A DNA stretch of 64,000 nucleotides from Halieaceae bacterium UBA6060 (GCA_002428935.1 DIYG01000020.1:10768-74767), one strand, 5' to 3'; positions 17,464-26,818 are shown, numbered from the stretch's first letter. Numbers and translations are program-made. Notes: a model not told the origin generated them from the letters alone.

Positions 17464-18316
17464 TGAGGGTATCACCGCCCTGATAGTCCTTGGCGCTCAT
17501 GAGGGAATCCAGGAACAGATAGAACAACTCGGCCTGGGAACTCACCTCCAGCTTTGCGTAAGCGTGTTTGCGATGGAGTTTTACCGTTTCCACGGATATA
17601 CCCAGGCGCGCCGCCACGGATTTGGTGGAGTGGCCGTGGAGCACTAGATTGATGACCTGGGTTTCCCGCTCCGTGAGTAAACTGGACCCAAAGTCATCCA
17701 GAGCCAGGTGCAACTGCCGGCGCAGACCATCGCCGCTGCTCCCTTCGTCACTGGCGTCTCGGGCCCAGTGTTGTTGGCACAGGCTTTCTACCGCGCTGCG
17801 GATGCTGCGCAGGACCTCTTCTTGGGCATCGGTAAAGCGACCACGGCCCAGGCGACCCAGGGCCACGTTAACAAAGGCGTCCGTGCCCACTTCGATCATA
17901 TATCCGCATTCGTCCGTAAACCCGCAGTTCTGGAACCAGCTTCGGTAATACTCGCTTTCTTCAAAGTCTTCGGGGGCCAGATCCTTGAGGCGGAACAGGC
18001 CAAAACGCCGCTGTTCCCGGGCGGCGCGATAAAAAGGATCGAGGAGAAAGGCGCCGGCAACGAAACGTTCCATGCTTTCTTCGCCCCGGGCCTCGGGGTT
18101 CTCCCGGTACACCACCACCGGCAGAGCGCCACGGGCGTAGTAGATCACCGAGGCATCGTCGATGGGCACGAGTGCTCGCAGACCGCCCAGGAGCTCTGCG
18201 GCAAAGCGCTCCGTACCGAGGGTAGGCAGGCATCGGGCTATCAACTGCGCCAGAGCCTCAAGCTTGTTGTCGCGTGTCGTCAAAGGTGCCCCATCGGCGA
18301 AAACTCCATGCCCCAT
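17420..18316 (-). CDS. LuxR-family transcriptional regulator
   Basis: Regulator of about 298 residues. The C-terminal 65 residues form a GerE/LuxR helix-turn-helix (LTERETQVINLVLHGHSTKSVAARLGISVETVKLHRKHAYAKL). The N-terminal 200 residues match no sensor domain I recognise with confidence; they contain alternating strands reminiscent of a GAF-like fold (DDASVIYYARGALPVVVYRE). The frame is open to 18445, but that would run into the divergent hydrolase start at 18393. ATG 18316 gives 76 bp for the shared promoter. There is no phosphoacceptor receiver domain and no obvious autoinducer-binding signature, so a small-molecule sensor is likelier than a response regulator. Confidence 0.86.
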   Translation of the reverse strand: MGHGVFADGAPLTTRDNKLEALAQLIARCLPTLGTERFAAELLGGLRALVPIDDASVIYYARGALPVVVYRENPEARGEESMERFVAGAFLLDPFYRAAREQRRFGLFRLKDLAPEDFEESEYYRSWFQNCGFTDECGYMIEVGTDAFVNVALGRLGRGRFTDAQEEVLRSIRSAVESLCQQHWARDASDEGSSGDGLRRQLHLALDDFGSSLLTERETQVINLVLHGHSTKSVAARLGISVETVKLHRKHAYAKLEVSSQAELFYLFLDSLMSAKDYQGGDTLITYLQKPERSPAPQ

Positions 18317-18392
18317 GATAAATCGCCCATCCTGCCCGCGAAACGATACATCTGTGGTAAAAAAGCGGCCTCCTTCCCTGTAGGCCACCGCC

Positions 18393-19598
18393 GTGAAGTC
18401 ACTTCTGACAATCTTTGCCGTGATCTTGCTGATGGTTCTGGGCATCGGTTTGTTTGCCCGCTATTCCCATCAGCCGCAGGCTTTTCCCGCCGATTCTGTC
18501 AGTGCGCAGCGCCTTGCGGTAGGTCCTTGGGCCGTAGGTGAGTTCGACGAGACCTTTGTCGATCGCAGTCGGTCTACCCAGGCCAACGGAGAATTTCCGG
18601 GCAGCGATGAACGGAGCCTCGAAGGTACGGTCTGGTACCCCGATGATGTAAACGCGGGTAGTGCGCCCCTCTTGATCTTCAGCCATGGTTTTACCTCCCT
18701 ACGGGAGAATGGCCGGTATCTCGCGGAACACCTGGCCAGCCACGGCTATGTGGTGGTCGCCGTGGACTATCCCTTGACGAACATGTCGGCCCCGGGTGGA
18801 CCCATGTTTGAAGACGTGGTCAATCAGCCCGGCGACGTGAGCTTTCTCATCGATAGCCTCCTGGGATATAGCACTGTGGCGGGGCACACCCTGAGCGACA
18901 AGATTGACGCATCGCGTATTGGGGTGCTGGGCATTTCTCTCGGCGGGCTCACCTCTACCCTGGCCGGTTACCATCCGCGCTGGCGAGACCCAAGAATCGG
19001 TGCCGTGATTGCCATAGCGGGACCGACAAATTTCTTCACTCCCGATTTCTTCTCCCATGGCGATGCGCCCTTCATGATGCTGGCCGGGGAGTTGGACGCC
19101 CTCGTACCCTGGGACACCAACGCGGAACCGGTACCGGCGAAAGTCCCCGGAGCGACCCTGGTGACCGTGGCCGGGGGTTCCCATACGGGTTTCTCTGGGG
19201 GAACGGCCTGGCTGCGGTGGATGCGCAACACGGATTCCATCGGCTGCTACTCCGTATTGCGTTACATCGAGGATAGCGACACGAAGAGCTGGACCGGGCT
19301 TTTTGGCGACGCCCAGGAGGGCTACGAGTACGGGCTTGAGAACGAACTCTGTCAGCTCAGCCCTCTACCCAAAGCTACGAATGTGCTGCGTCAGCAGATG
19401 ATTGGCAAGGTGGCTATCCGGGCGTTCTTCGACAGCACCCTGGGCAAGAGCCCGGCGGTTCGACAGACCGCTGAGGCATATCTGCGCCGGGAACTGGCGG
19501 CGGAGCTTGCGGATGTCAGCGTCGTTCGCAGTTCACCGCAGGCGGTGGCTGGCGACACTGGTGATGTTATTGGACGTGGACCTGGGGCCGACGGCTAA
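18393..19598 (+). CDS. exported alpha/beta hydrolase (PAF-acetylhydrolase/dienelactone-hydrolase-like)
   Basis: Protein of 401 residues with an N-terminal hydrophobic signal or anchor (LLTIFAVILLMVLGIGLFA) and an alpha/beta-hydrolase domain. The strand-loop PLLIFSHGFTSLRENG forms the oxyanion-hole region. GVLGISLGGLTS carries the GxSxG nucleophile, and a late GGSHTGF supplies the likely catalytic histidine. It resembles bacterial platelet-activating-factor acetylhydrolase and dienelactone-hydrolase-like esterases. The start is a GTG (18393) without a strong ribosome site. Its last four bases overlap the stop region of a convergent M48 protease gene. The substrate is unknown; a periplasmic lipase or esterase role is the safest statement. 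Confidence 0.85.
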   Translation: MKSLLTIFAVILLMVLGIGLFARYSHQPQAFPADSVSAQRLAVGPWAVGEFDETFVDRSRSTQANGEFPGSDERSLEGTVWYPDDVNAGSAPLLIFSHGFTSLRENGRYLAEHLASHGYVVVAVDYPLTNMSAPGGPMFEDVVNQPGDVSFLIDSLLGYSTVAGHTLSDKIDASRIGVLGISLGGLTSTLAGYHPRWRDPRIGAVIAIAGPTNFFTPDFFSHGDAPFMMLAGELDALVPWDTNAEPVPAKVPGATLVTVAGGSHTGFSGGTAWLRWMRNTDSIGCYSVLRYIEDSDTKSWTGLFGDAQEGYEYGLENELCQLSPLPKATNVLRQQMIGKVAIRAFFDSTLGKSPAVRQTAEAYLRRELAAELADVSVVRSSPQAVAGDTGDVIGRGPGADG

Positions 19599-20437
19599 CG
19601 AACGATGGTCACCGGGGTTACCGAGGCCATCTGTCTCGTTGGGTTTAGCTCGCGCATCTGCGGCACCATCTCGGCCAGCGCGGCCTGACGGTTCTCCGGG
19701 GCCGGATGAGTGCTCATAAACTCCGGTGGACGCTCCTCGGATAGGCTGCCCATTTTCTGCCACAGGGTAATGGCCGCCTCGGGGTCGTAGCCGGCGCGAC
19801 TGGCCAGTTCGATACCAATCTCATCGGCCTCCGATTCTGCAACGCGGCTGTTCGGTAACTCCAGGGCAAGCTTGGCCGCCAAGGCCGCACCGGCCATGGT
19901 GGCCGCCGTGTTGTCCGAAGCAACACCGGCGGCGATCACACCCATGTTGATAGCAATCGCCCGCGACATCCGCTCCGCCGTATGGTTGGCCAGAGCGTGC
20001 GCGATCTCGTGACCCATGATCTGGGCGAATTCATCGTCCGTCAGCTGCAGTTGCTCGAACAGTCCCGTATAGGCCGCCATGCGACCACCGGCCATGCACC
20101 AGGCATTGACCGTCTCATCGTCGTCAATGATGGCAACGCTCCATTCCCAGTTCGCCGTATCCGGGTATTTGGCCACGGCTTCCGTGACCAGTCGCCCGGT
20201 GATGGTAGCCACGCGGTCGGCCATCCTCGGGTCATCGACCAGTTTGTCTTCCCGATCCAGTTCATCGACGGTGCTGAGGTATGCTTTTCGCGATTCTACG
20301 ATGGCTGCTTCGGGCGATATCAACATGAACTGGCTGCGTCCCGTAGGGCTTGTGGTGCAGGCTATGAGCGTCAGCAGGGTGGCGGCCAACAGGCCGGCGG
20401 TGATTCGGCGTAAGGGTCGCGGTGATGGGGATCCCAT
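19595..20437 (-). CDS. M48-family zinc metalloprotease, lipoprotein
   Basis: Metallopeptidase of 280 residues related to the LoiP/YcaL/BepA group that act on outer-membrane protein quality control. The lipobox LLTLIAC followed by TTSP indicates lipid anchoring. The zinc motif HEIAHALANH (HExxH) lies at about residues 142-151, and the third ligand is the Glu of VAESEADEIGIELASRAGYDP. The sequence STHPAPENRQAAL near the end is a standard M48 feature. It is 76 nt downstream of alkaline phosphatase on the same strand. The length and motifs are complete. Confidence 0.93.
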   Translation of the reverse strand: MGSPSPRPLRRITAGLLAATLLTLIACTTSPTGRSQFMLISPEAAIVESRKAYLSTVDELDREDKLVDDPRMADRVATITGRLVTEAVAKYPDTANWEWSVAIIDDDETVNAWCMAGGRMAAYTGLFEQLQLTDDEFAQIMGHEIAHALANHTAERMSRAIAINMGVIAAGVASDNTAATMAGAALAAKLALELPNSRVAESEADEIGIELASRAGYDPEAAITLWQKMGSLSEERPPEFMSTHPAPENRQAALAEMVPQMRELNPTRQMASVTPVTIVR

Positions 20438-20513
20438 GGCGAGTTCTCCTGGGGGCCTGATGATTTAGAAAGTCATTACTTGGATGCGTCGGAGGAAAAA
20501 AGATTCCCCGCGC

Positions 20514-22136
20514 TCAGTGGGAGGAGGCGCGCTCATCAATGCGACGAGCTGCAGTCTCTTCCCAGTCCGTAGCCTGGAGCATAACGTGGAAGAGCAGATT
20601 CTGTTCGTTCACGCCGCCCGCCGCCTGCGCTCCCGGGCCCACGGCGTAGACCGCTACATCTTCACCACCGTGGGTTTCCGCATCCATGGGCACCAGGGCC
20701 TCCTGATGGTAGCCGGGGGCGGTGGTGTCAATCCGCGTCAGGTCTTTGCGGCCCGTATCGTGGGGATCCAGATAGCGATGGTCGGCATTCAGCTCTGGGC
20801 CATAGTCGGCGAAGCCGCGCCCGTTCATATAGCCCAGGGTGGTGTAGGGCTGCCCAGCTCCATCCAGGGTGGGTTCATCGCTCCAGGCGGAAACTACTTT
20901 GCCAAGGATGGGATTGCCCCGGCGAGGGTAGCCCGCCATAGTGAATACATGGCTGTGATCGGCGGTCACCAAAATCAGAGTTTCCTCGGGGTCGACCCGA
21001 CGGAGAGTCTCCGCCACCGTGTCGGAGAGTTCGATGGTGTCATTAAGGGCGTTGAAGGCATTGCCCGCGTGGTGGGCGTGATCGATACGGCCCGCTTCAA
21101 CTACCAGCAGATAACCCTGATCGCTTCCCTCGAGAAGCTCGATGGCCTTGCCAGTCATCGCCTGGAGAGACGGCTGCGCAGTACCTTCCACCTGGCGCTG
21201 CGACGCGTATTGCATATGCGATGCGCTAAGCAGCCCCAGCAGTGGCGTCTGCTGCGCCGCCGCGAGTTGAATTTTGTTCTCCACGTACGTGCCCTGAGGA
21301 TGCTGCGTTTGCCATTCGGCGATCAGATTGCGCCCATCGGCGCGCCGTCCCCGATCCACATTCTTCGGCAGAAAATGGCGCCGACCACCACCCAGGGCAA
21401 CCTCGATGCCGTTGCTGGCTCCGGCTCCGTAGCGCGCATTCAGGTCATCGGTAAAACTTAGGAACTGAGCGGCGATATCGCGACAACCCTGGGCCAGGGC
21501 GACTTCAGGCATTTCGCTGTCGTCCTCCCAATCCCGGTTAACGGTATTGGCGTAGGTTGCCGCCGGAGTGGCATGGGTCAGGCGCGTGGTAGTGACGACG
21601 CCCGTTGCCTTGCCGGCCAGCTCAGCGATTTCCAGCAGAGACAGCAGTTCATGCCCGGATCCACTGGCGCAGTCAGATCGGGTAGCGTTCTCGTCGACGC
21701 CGAAGATGCCGATATCTGTTTTTACCCCAGTCATGATCGCACTCATGGTGCCGGCGGAATCGGCGGTCTGGGAGTTCACATTGTAGGTTTTGACCAAACC
21801 CGTAACGGGAAAGTCTTCAAAGCTTAGGCTGTTCTCTTCTCCGGGCTGACCGTTCTGTTGGCCGGCGAGGATCCGCGCCGCGGTGATGGTGGAAATGCCC
21901 ATGCCATCGCCCAGAAACAGGATGACGTTTTTAGCCTTTTTGTCGCCGGCATAGCGCGAGGCTTTGCCCTGGGCATCCTGAAACCAGGGGCTCTTTTGCT
22001 GATGTTCGGGCATCGGCGACGAGTAGGACGATTTCATCGCCGGAGACTCGCTGTTCGACGTGTCCGATGTATCAACGACGCTGTTGTTCGTGCAACCTGT
22101 GAGGAGGAGGGCGCAGGCGGTCAGGAGACGATGCAT
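20514..22136 (-). CDS. alkaline phosphatase, lipoprotein
   Basis: Alkaline phosphatase of the PhoA superfamily, 540 residues. The N-terminus MHRLLTACALLLTGC is a lipoprotein signal with the lipobox cysteine at residue 15, so the enzyme is probably membrane-anchored in the periplasm. Metal-site and nucleophile motifs are present: ILFLGDGMGISTITAAR (first Asp), QTADSAGTMSAIMTGVKT (the Ser nucleophile in DSA), VEAGRIDHAHHAGNA and LILVTADHSH. The family hydrolyses phosphomonoesters to release phosphate. No Pho box is evident in the 53-nt gap to gpsA, so it may be transcribed with that gene or constitutively. Confidence 0.95.
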   Translation of the reverse strand: MHRLLTACALLLTGCTNNSVVDTSDTSNSESPAMKSSYSSPMPEHQQKSPWFQDAQGKASRYAGDKKAKNVILFLGDGMGISTITAARILAGQQNGQPGEENSLSFEDFPVTGLVKTYNVNSQTADSAGTMSAIMTGVKTDIGIFGVDENATRSDCASGSGHELLSLLEIAELAGKATGVVTTTRLTHATPAATYANTVNRDWEDDSEMPEVALAQGCRDIAAQFLSFTDDLNARYGAGASNGIEVALGGGRRHFLPKNVDRGRRADGRNLIAEWQTQHPQGTYVENKIQLAAAQQTPLLGLLSASHMQYASQRQVEGTAQPSLQAMTGKAIELLEGSDQGYLLVVEAGRIDHAHHAGNAFNALNDTIELSDTVAETLRRVDPEETLILVTADHSHVFTMAGYPRRGNPILGKVVSAWSDEPTLDGAGQPYTTLGYMNGRGFADYGPELNADHRYLDPHDTGRKDLTRIDTTAPGYHQEALVPMDAETHGGEDVAVYAVGPGAQAAGGVNEQNLLFHVMLQATDWEETAARRIDERASSH

Positions 22137-22189
22137 GGAGCTTTGGTCCTTTCTTTTGCCGACCCGCCACGATCGCGCGCGTCGTTGGG

Positions 22190-23194
22190 TCAGCCGGGTT
22201 CGGATTCGGCGCCGGCTGCGGTTCGTAAAAGTCCGCGATAGGCGCCCCGGGCGTTGGTCTCGCCGGAGACTACACGATAAACATCACGAGCGATGGGCAT
22301 ATCGATGCCATATTTTTCGGCCAGGGCCATGACTGCAGGTGCGCTCTTGGCTCCCTCAGCGACCATGAACATCTCTTCGGCGATTTGCTCCATGGTTTTC
22401 CCCTTGCCCAGTTCGATGCCCACGTGGCGATTGCGGCTTTGGGGACTGGTGCAGGTGGCGATCATGTCTCCCATGCCGGCCAGACCGGAAAAGGTTCGAG
22501 CGCGACCGCCCATGGCGACTCCCAAACGGGTGACTTCTGCCAGACCACGGGTAATCAGAGCTGCGCGGGTGTTGTCACCAGCACCCTGGCCATCACCCAT
22601 CCCCACCGCGATAGCGATAATGTTTTTTAGCACGCCACCGAGTTCACAGCCGATCACGTCGGTGTTGGTGTAGACGCGGAACAAGCCACTTTTGAATACC
22701 TCCTGAAGAGAACGCACGATAATGTCGTCCTCCATGGCGATGACCCCCGCAGCGGCCTGACCGGCCATGATTTCTCGGGCCAGGTTTGGCCCCGTAAGCA
22801 CCCCGATGGGGTGACCGGGCATAAGCTCGTTGATGATTTCCGTCATGCGCATGCGGGTATCGAGCTCAAGGCCTTTGGTGAGGCTCACAACGGGAACCCA
22901 GGCGCGTAAATGTTTACGCACTTCCATGAGTACGCTGCGGAAGTTCTGCGAGGGGATGCCCATAACGACAATGTCAGCCCCGGATACGGCCTCGGCGATA
23001 TCGTTGGTGGCCCGCAGCGCTTCCGGAAGCTGGGCGTCGGGTAGATAGGTACTGTTGGTGTGGTTACGGTTTATCTCGTCGACGGTGTTAGGGTTTCGCG
23101 CCCATAAGGTGACAGGAGCATTGCGGGTGGTTAGGGCGGCGACGGTGGTTCCCCAGGATCCGCCGCCCAGAACGGCAACTTTCAGTTCAGCCAT
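22190..23194 (-). CDS. gpsA: NAD(P)H-dependent glycerol-3-phosphate dehydrogenase
   Basis: Reduces dihydroxyacetone phosphate to sn-glycerol 3-phosphate for phospholipid synthesis; cytoplasmic. Residues 4-30 form the NAD-binding Rossmann motif (VAVLGGGSWGTTVAAL), with NxNH-type residues in WARNPNTVDEINRNHTNSTYLP. The substrate domain has the catalytic lysine region GCELGGVLKNIIAIAVGMGDGQGAGDNTRAALITRG, which is highly diagnostic. The open frame begins four codons upstream, but ATG 23194 gives the canonical MAELKVAVLGGG start. It lies 70 nt downstream of a PlsC-type acyltransferase on the same strand, coupling G3P formation with its acylation. Confidence 0.97.
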   Translation of the reverse strand: MAELKVAVLGGGSWGTTVAALTTRNAPVTLWARNPNTVDEINRNHTNSTYLPDAQLPEALRATNDIAEAVSGADIVVMGIPSQNFRSVLMEVRKHLRAWVPVVSLTKGLELDTRMRMTEIINELMPGHPIGVLTGPNLAREIMAGQAAAGVIAMEDDIIVRSLQEVFKSGLFRVYTNTDVIGCELGGVLKNIIAIAVGMGDGQGAGDNTRAALITRGLAEVTRLGVAMGGRARTFSGLAGMGDMIATCTSPQSRNRHVGIELGKGKTMEQIAEEMFMVAEGAKSAPAVMALAEKYGIDMPIARDVYRVVSGETNARGAYRGLLRTAAGAESEPG

Positions 23195-23264
23195 GGTGTT
23201 CTCCATCTTTGCTTATTGTTGTTGACGGTGTTGTGCGCTCCCGGCGCGGCTTAGGCCAAGGCCG

Positions 23265-24953
23265 TCAGGCGTTTTTGGGCCGAGCTTTGGGCCTGGCCTT
23301 GGGCCTCGTCTTGGATCGAGTGCCCGTTTGAGGTTTGGCGGCCTTGCTTTTAGGTGCGGCTTTTTTCTTCGTTGGGGGTTTGCCTGTGGCCTTAGCCGCG
23401 CTGCTTTTTCCTTTCGCCTTCGCTTTTATCTTGGCCTTAGCTTTTGCCTTGGTTTTTGTTTTCGTAGCACTCTTAGTCGGGGCTTTTTTGCTGCGGGTCT
23501 TGGCCGCCGGCGATGCTTCCTCTACCGGTTGTCCCAGGGTTTTCAGGAACAGGTTGCGCACGTCGCGCACGTGATCATCGATGGTTTCCGGTGTCCAGGA
23601 ACTGGTGTCTACGGGATCAAGGACTTCCACCTCTACCGTGGCGGGTCGGAAGATAAAGTCTCCCTTGGGGGCCACATCCCCCGCGTTGTGAATCACCACC
23701 GGGACCATGGGCACACCGGCCTGCATGGCTAAATGGAACGCGCCTTTCTTAAACGGGGCAAGGTTGGGGGATACGGTGCGCGTGCCCTCCGGGGCCAGGG
23801 CCACGGACTTACCCTCATCGCGCATGGCTTCCACCAGGGGCTGCATGGCCTCAATGGCGGATGCCGCATTCTTGCGGTCGATCATGACCACACCGCCGAG
23901 TTCAAGGACTTTACCGATCACCGGCATTTTCTTGATCTCTTGCTTACCCACACCTGCCATATCGCGGCGCAAAAGCTTGGCTCCGATCACAATGTCGGCC
24001 TTGCTCTGGTGATTAAAGACAAACACCGCGGGGCGCTTTTTCCACAGGTTCTCTTCGCCCCGCACCTTGAGGTCCAGATTGATGAGAGCGCTGGCGGTTT
24101 CTGCAAACAGGGATATGGAAAAGTTTGTGGCCTCTCGTCGCGAGCCCGTTAGAACATATATGGGCAGACCGGCGGCGAAGGTGGGCACGAGGCTGATGGT
24201 CGCTGCCACGGAGCGGATGAACTGACCCAGGGTGGGTCGCCCACGGCTGCCAAAGCTGGCGGTGGCCCAGTTTCTATCCCGGGCAACCGCGCGGAGCTTG
24301 TCGCTGGGGTTCAGGGCGATGGGATTGCCGATGCGTTCCAGTAAAAGCTGATCGTCGGTGCTGTCGGAGTAGAAAAAGCTCTGCCCCAGGTTTCCGCCGA
24401 CGCCATCGGCGAGGACCTCGGCGGCATCGACTTTGCCCTGACCGAAGCAGGTGGGGCGGACCACGTTGCCTGTGAACACACCGTCTTCCACCTCTAGCTG
24501 GGTACACAGGACGTTCTCGATGCCCAGGTCTGCTGCGGCGGGTTCTACCTGGTAGGGCGTTGCCGAGGAGATGATGGCGACCGTATGTCCTTTGTCCTGA
24601 TGAGCTTTTATCAGCGCTCGGGATTCGGGATAGACCAGTCGGGCTATTTGCTTATCGAACAGATCTTCCCCGAGTTCGACGTAGGCCTGTTCCTCGATAC
24701 CGCGCAAAAACTGCGTGGTGATTGCCATCATCCCCGAGAACCCAAGGTTACCCAGACCAAAGTTGGTCATGGCGCTGGCCAGATCCAGGAAGTCGCGGGT
24801 GGACAGATCGCCCCGGCGCAATTGTTCGCGGATAAATGCGATGGCCGAATAGCCAGAGATGATGGTGCCGTCGAAGTCAAAGATGGCGCAGATGCGCGGT
24901 CCCTCGGGGGAATCTTCGATGGCTTGCAGTAGGGGTTCCAAGGTACTGCTCAT
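23265..24953 (-). CDS. HAD-IB hydrolase/1-acylglycerol-3-phosphate acyltransferase fusion with basic tail
   Basis: Three-part protein of 562 residues. Residues 15-215 form a HAD-IB phosphatase-like domain (IFDFDGTIISGYSA with the DxD-type nucleophile, then SSATPYQVEP and FFYSDSTDD). Residues 270-475 form a PlsC acyltransferase with the NHQSKAD block (the HxxxxD motif), VVMIDRKN and APEGTRT. From about residue 478 to the end is an 85-residue tail made almost only of Lys, Ala, Pro, Thr, Ser and Arg in short irregular KAKAK and ARPK repeats, like histone H1 or AlgP. HAD-PlsC fusions are known in gammaproteobacteria and actinobacteria. The operon with gpsA supports phosphatidic-acid synthesis. 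What the tail does is unknown; membrane-surface or nucleic-acid binding are options. Confidence 0.92.
   Translation of the reverse strand: MSSTLEPLLQAIEDSPEGPRICAIFDFDGTIISGYSAIAFIREQLRRGDLSTRDFLDLASAMTNFGLGNLGFSGMMAITTQFLRGIEEQAYVELGEDLFDKQIARLVYPESRALIKAHQDKGHTVAIISSATPYQVEPAAADLGIENVLCTQLEVEDGVFTGNVVRPTCFGQGKVDAAEVLADGVGGNLGQSFFYSDSTDDQLLLERIGNPIALNPSDKLRAVARDRNWATASFGSRGRPTLGQFIRSVAATISLVPTFAAGLPIYVLTGSRREATNFSISLFAETASALINLDLKVRGEENLWKKRPAVFVFNHQSKADIVIGAKLLRRDMAGVGKQEIKKMPVIGKVLELGGVVMIDRKNAASAIEAMQPLVEAMRDEGKSVALAPEGTRTVSPNLAPFKKGAFHLAMQAGVPMVPVVIHNAGDVAPKGDFIFRPATVEVEVLDPVDTSSWTPETIDDHVRDVRNLFLKTLGQPVEEASPAAKTRSKKAPTKSATKTKTKAKAKAKIKAKAKGKSSAAKATGKPPTKKKAAPKSKAAKPQTGTRSKTRPKARPKARPKNA
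23268..23522 (-). repeat. low-complexity repeats coding a Lys/Ala-rich tail
   Basis: About 255 bp of near-repetitive codons for Lys, Ala, Pro and Arg at the 3' end of the acyltransferase gene (tail residues about 478-562). The RPKA unit is iterated at the very end, and alternating KA pairs occur in the middle. Such tracts vary in length between strains by slippage. Confidence 0.7.
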
Positions 24954-25078
24954 GGCCTGTGTATCCTGGTTCTGATCGGAAAGTGCGAACTATCGAGTCT
25001 AGCACGCACATCGGGCTTCGAAAGGCGCACCCAAAGCTTTGTTAGACTGCTGGCCACGCTTCGTCGCGGCCGTGCATC

Positions 25079-26818
25079 TTGCTTCTTTCAACTCCTGCGA
25101 TCACCTCGTTTCGGGCCTCCATGCTTCTCCTGGCCCTGTTTCTCCTTGCCCTTATGCTGCGTGGCCTTGGCGCCGTGGATTATGGTCGCGATTGGTATGG
25201 CCCCGGCTCCTTTACGCAGATTAATTTCGATGAGGGAGGCTCCTGTCGCGCCGCCCTGAATGCATTCCCCTACACGCCGTTTGTCGGTCAGCAAACCATT
25301 GCCCTGACGAAGTTGACCGGGCAAGAGGTGCCCGCCAATAGCGTTGGAGATCACCGCGCCGTCAAGTCCTTTTGTCATTCGCCAGGACATTTGGGGGTTG
25401 CGCGGCTTTACTCGGCGGCAACCGGGGCTCTAACCGTGGTGGCGCTGTATGTCCTGACGCTACTGCTGTTTCCCGGTGAGCGAGCTTTGGCGCTTACCGC
25501 CTCGGCGTTGTTAGCGCTGTCCGGGTGGCATATCAGCGAATCCATGGTGGCGACGGTAGATGCGCCATCAACGTTTTTTATCTACAGCTTTTTGGCCGCG
25601 ACCCTGTGGGCCCATCGACGCGGTGGTGGGCGCTGGCTGCTGGCGGTGATCCTGCTGTTACCCGCAGTGTGGACCAAGTATTGGCTGTTTGCGGTTTTCG
25701 CTCTGAGCATTTTGCTGCCGCCATCGGTCTATCTCCGCGTCGTGGCGGGAGTGTCCTGGCAACGCTGGTGTGGAATGGCATTGGCCTATGGGCTGCTCTT
25801 CGCGGTGGCAACCAACCCGGCGCTCGCAGCTCCCTTACCCTGGGTGGTACCCGTGCTCTTTTACGTCACCGTGCCCTGGAAGTCGCTGACACGACCAGCC
25901 CTGGCGTTGCTTCTTTTGGCACCTTGGCTGGCACCGCTGGCCCTGCAGTTTGAGCCGTTCGTCGCTTACAGCAGTGGTAGCCTCACCGGGCGTTTTGGCA
26001 CGGACTACGGCGCTATCGGCTGGCACAAATTTCTGCGGAATGGACTCAACCTACCCATCGTAGCCCTGATAGGTTTGAGTCTGCCGGGATTCATACTGCT
26101 TCTGTTGGCCGGGACTCGGTTTTTCCGCTCCCCACCGACGAGTCGCGCCTGGCTGGTGCTCCTGCCGCTCGCTGTTTTCGCGCTTTATATGGTCTTCCTG
26201 GCCCCGGTTACCTATTACCGCCATTACTTGCCGCTGTTGCCGGTACTTTGCCTGTTCGCCGCCTATGGTCTGATGGGGCTCAGGGAGCGTTTTCGACTCC
26301 CGGTCCTGGCCCTGGTCCTTTTGTGGCAAACCGCCCTGGCCTGGGATCTGGTGAGCGACTATCACTTTGACCCACGGCGAGAGTTGCCGCGCTGGTATGC
26401 CGAGCATAAACCGCAGCGGGTGCTGAGCAGCTACTACGTTAATCCGCCCGGGACATCGGGAGTTCGCCATCGGCTTTTCCGAGTTCGTGACCTGGTGCCG
26501 GTACCGGCCTATGGCTTGCGCGGCGATACGTTGATTCTGAGCGAAAACTGGTATGACACGGCGTTTGCCAATGAACTCAACGGGCCCCTGGTCCACGACG
26601 CCCGGCGTTTGATAAAGACCACACCGGAAGCGGTGGCTTTCTATCGCCGGGTGCTGGCCGGTGAAGATCCCTGGTTGGAGCCCGTTGCGCGGCTTCGGGC
26701 ACCGACGTTTATGCCCGAGTTACTCCTTCATCGCGCGACCTATGGCAGCTTTACTCAGTTTGTCGGAGACCTGGTGATTCTTCGTATCCGCTCCGATGTA
26801 CCGGGGGCTGGGCTTTAG
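25079..26818 (+). CDS. GT39-type (PMT-like) membrane glycosyltransferase
   Basis: Polytopic inner-membrane protein of 579 residues with roughly 10-12 helices and a soluble C-terminal part, matching the GT-C glycosyltransferase (PMT_2/GT39) pattern. The first periplasmic loop contains INFDEGGSCRAALNAFPYTPF; the Asp-Glu pair is the position of the catalytic acid in this fold. HISESMVATVDAPSTFFIYSFLAATL is the second conserved segment. The start is uncertain: TTG 25079 or ATG 25121, neither with a clear ribosome site. It is divergent from the acyltransferase gene. Relatives transfer sugars from polyprenyl-phosphate donors to lipid A, proteins or glycans. Confidence 0.83.
   Translation: MLLSTPAITSFRASMLLLALFLLALMLRGLGAVDYGRDWYGPGSFTQINFDEGGSCRAALNAFPYTPFVGQQTIALTKLTGQEVPANSVGDHRAVKSFCHSPGHLGVARLYSAATGALTVVALYVLTLLLFPGERALALTASALLALSGWHISESMVATVDAPSTFFIYSFLAATLWAHRRGGGRWLLAVILLLPAVWTKYWLFAVFALSILLPPSVYLRVVAGVSWQRWCGMALAYGLLFAVATNPALAAPLPWVVPVLFYVTVPWKSLTRPALALLLLAPWLAPLALQFEPFVAYSSGSLTGRFGTDYGAIGWHKFLRNGLNLPIVALIGLSLPGFILLLLAGTRFFRSPPTSRAWLVLLPLAVFALYMVFLAPVTYYRHYLPLLPVLCLFAAYGLMGLRERFRLPVLALVLLWQTALAWDLVSDYHFDPRRELPRWYAEHKPQRVLSSYYVNPPGTSGVRHRLFRVRDLVPVPAYGLRGDTLILSENWYDTAFANELNGPLVHDARRLIKTTPEAVAFYRRVLAGEDPWLEPVARLRAPTFMPELLLHRATYGSFTQFVGDLVILRIRSDVPGAGL

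Noticed and set aside
20484..21461. Plus-strand frame of 325 codons opposite alkaline phosphatase
   Set aside because: Shadow of a gene with all metal-site motifs; no own ribosome site or domain.
23268..23522. Lys/Ala repeat tract as a possible CRISPR or tandem-repeat array
   Set aside because: The units are irregular and follow the codon frame, so it is coding low complexity rather than an array.
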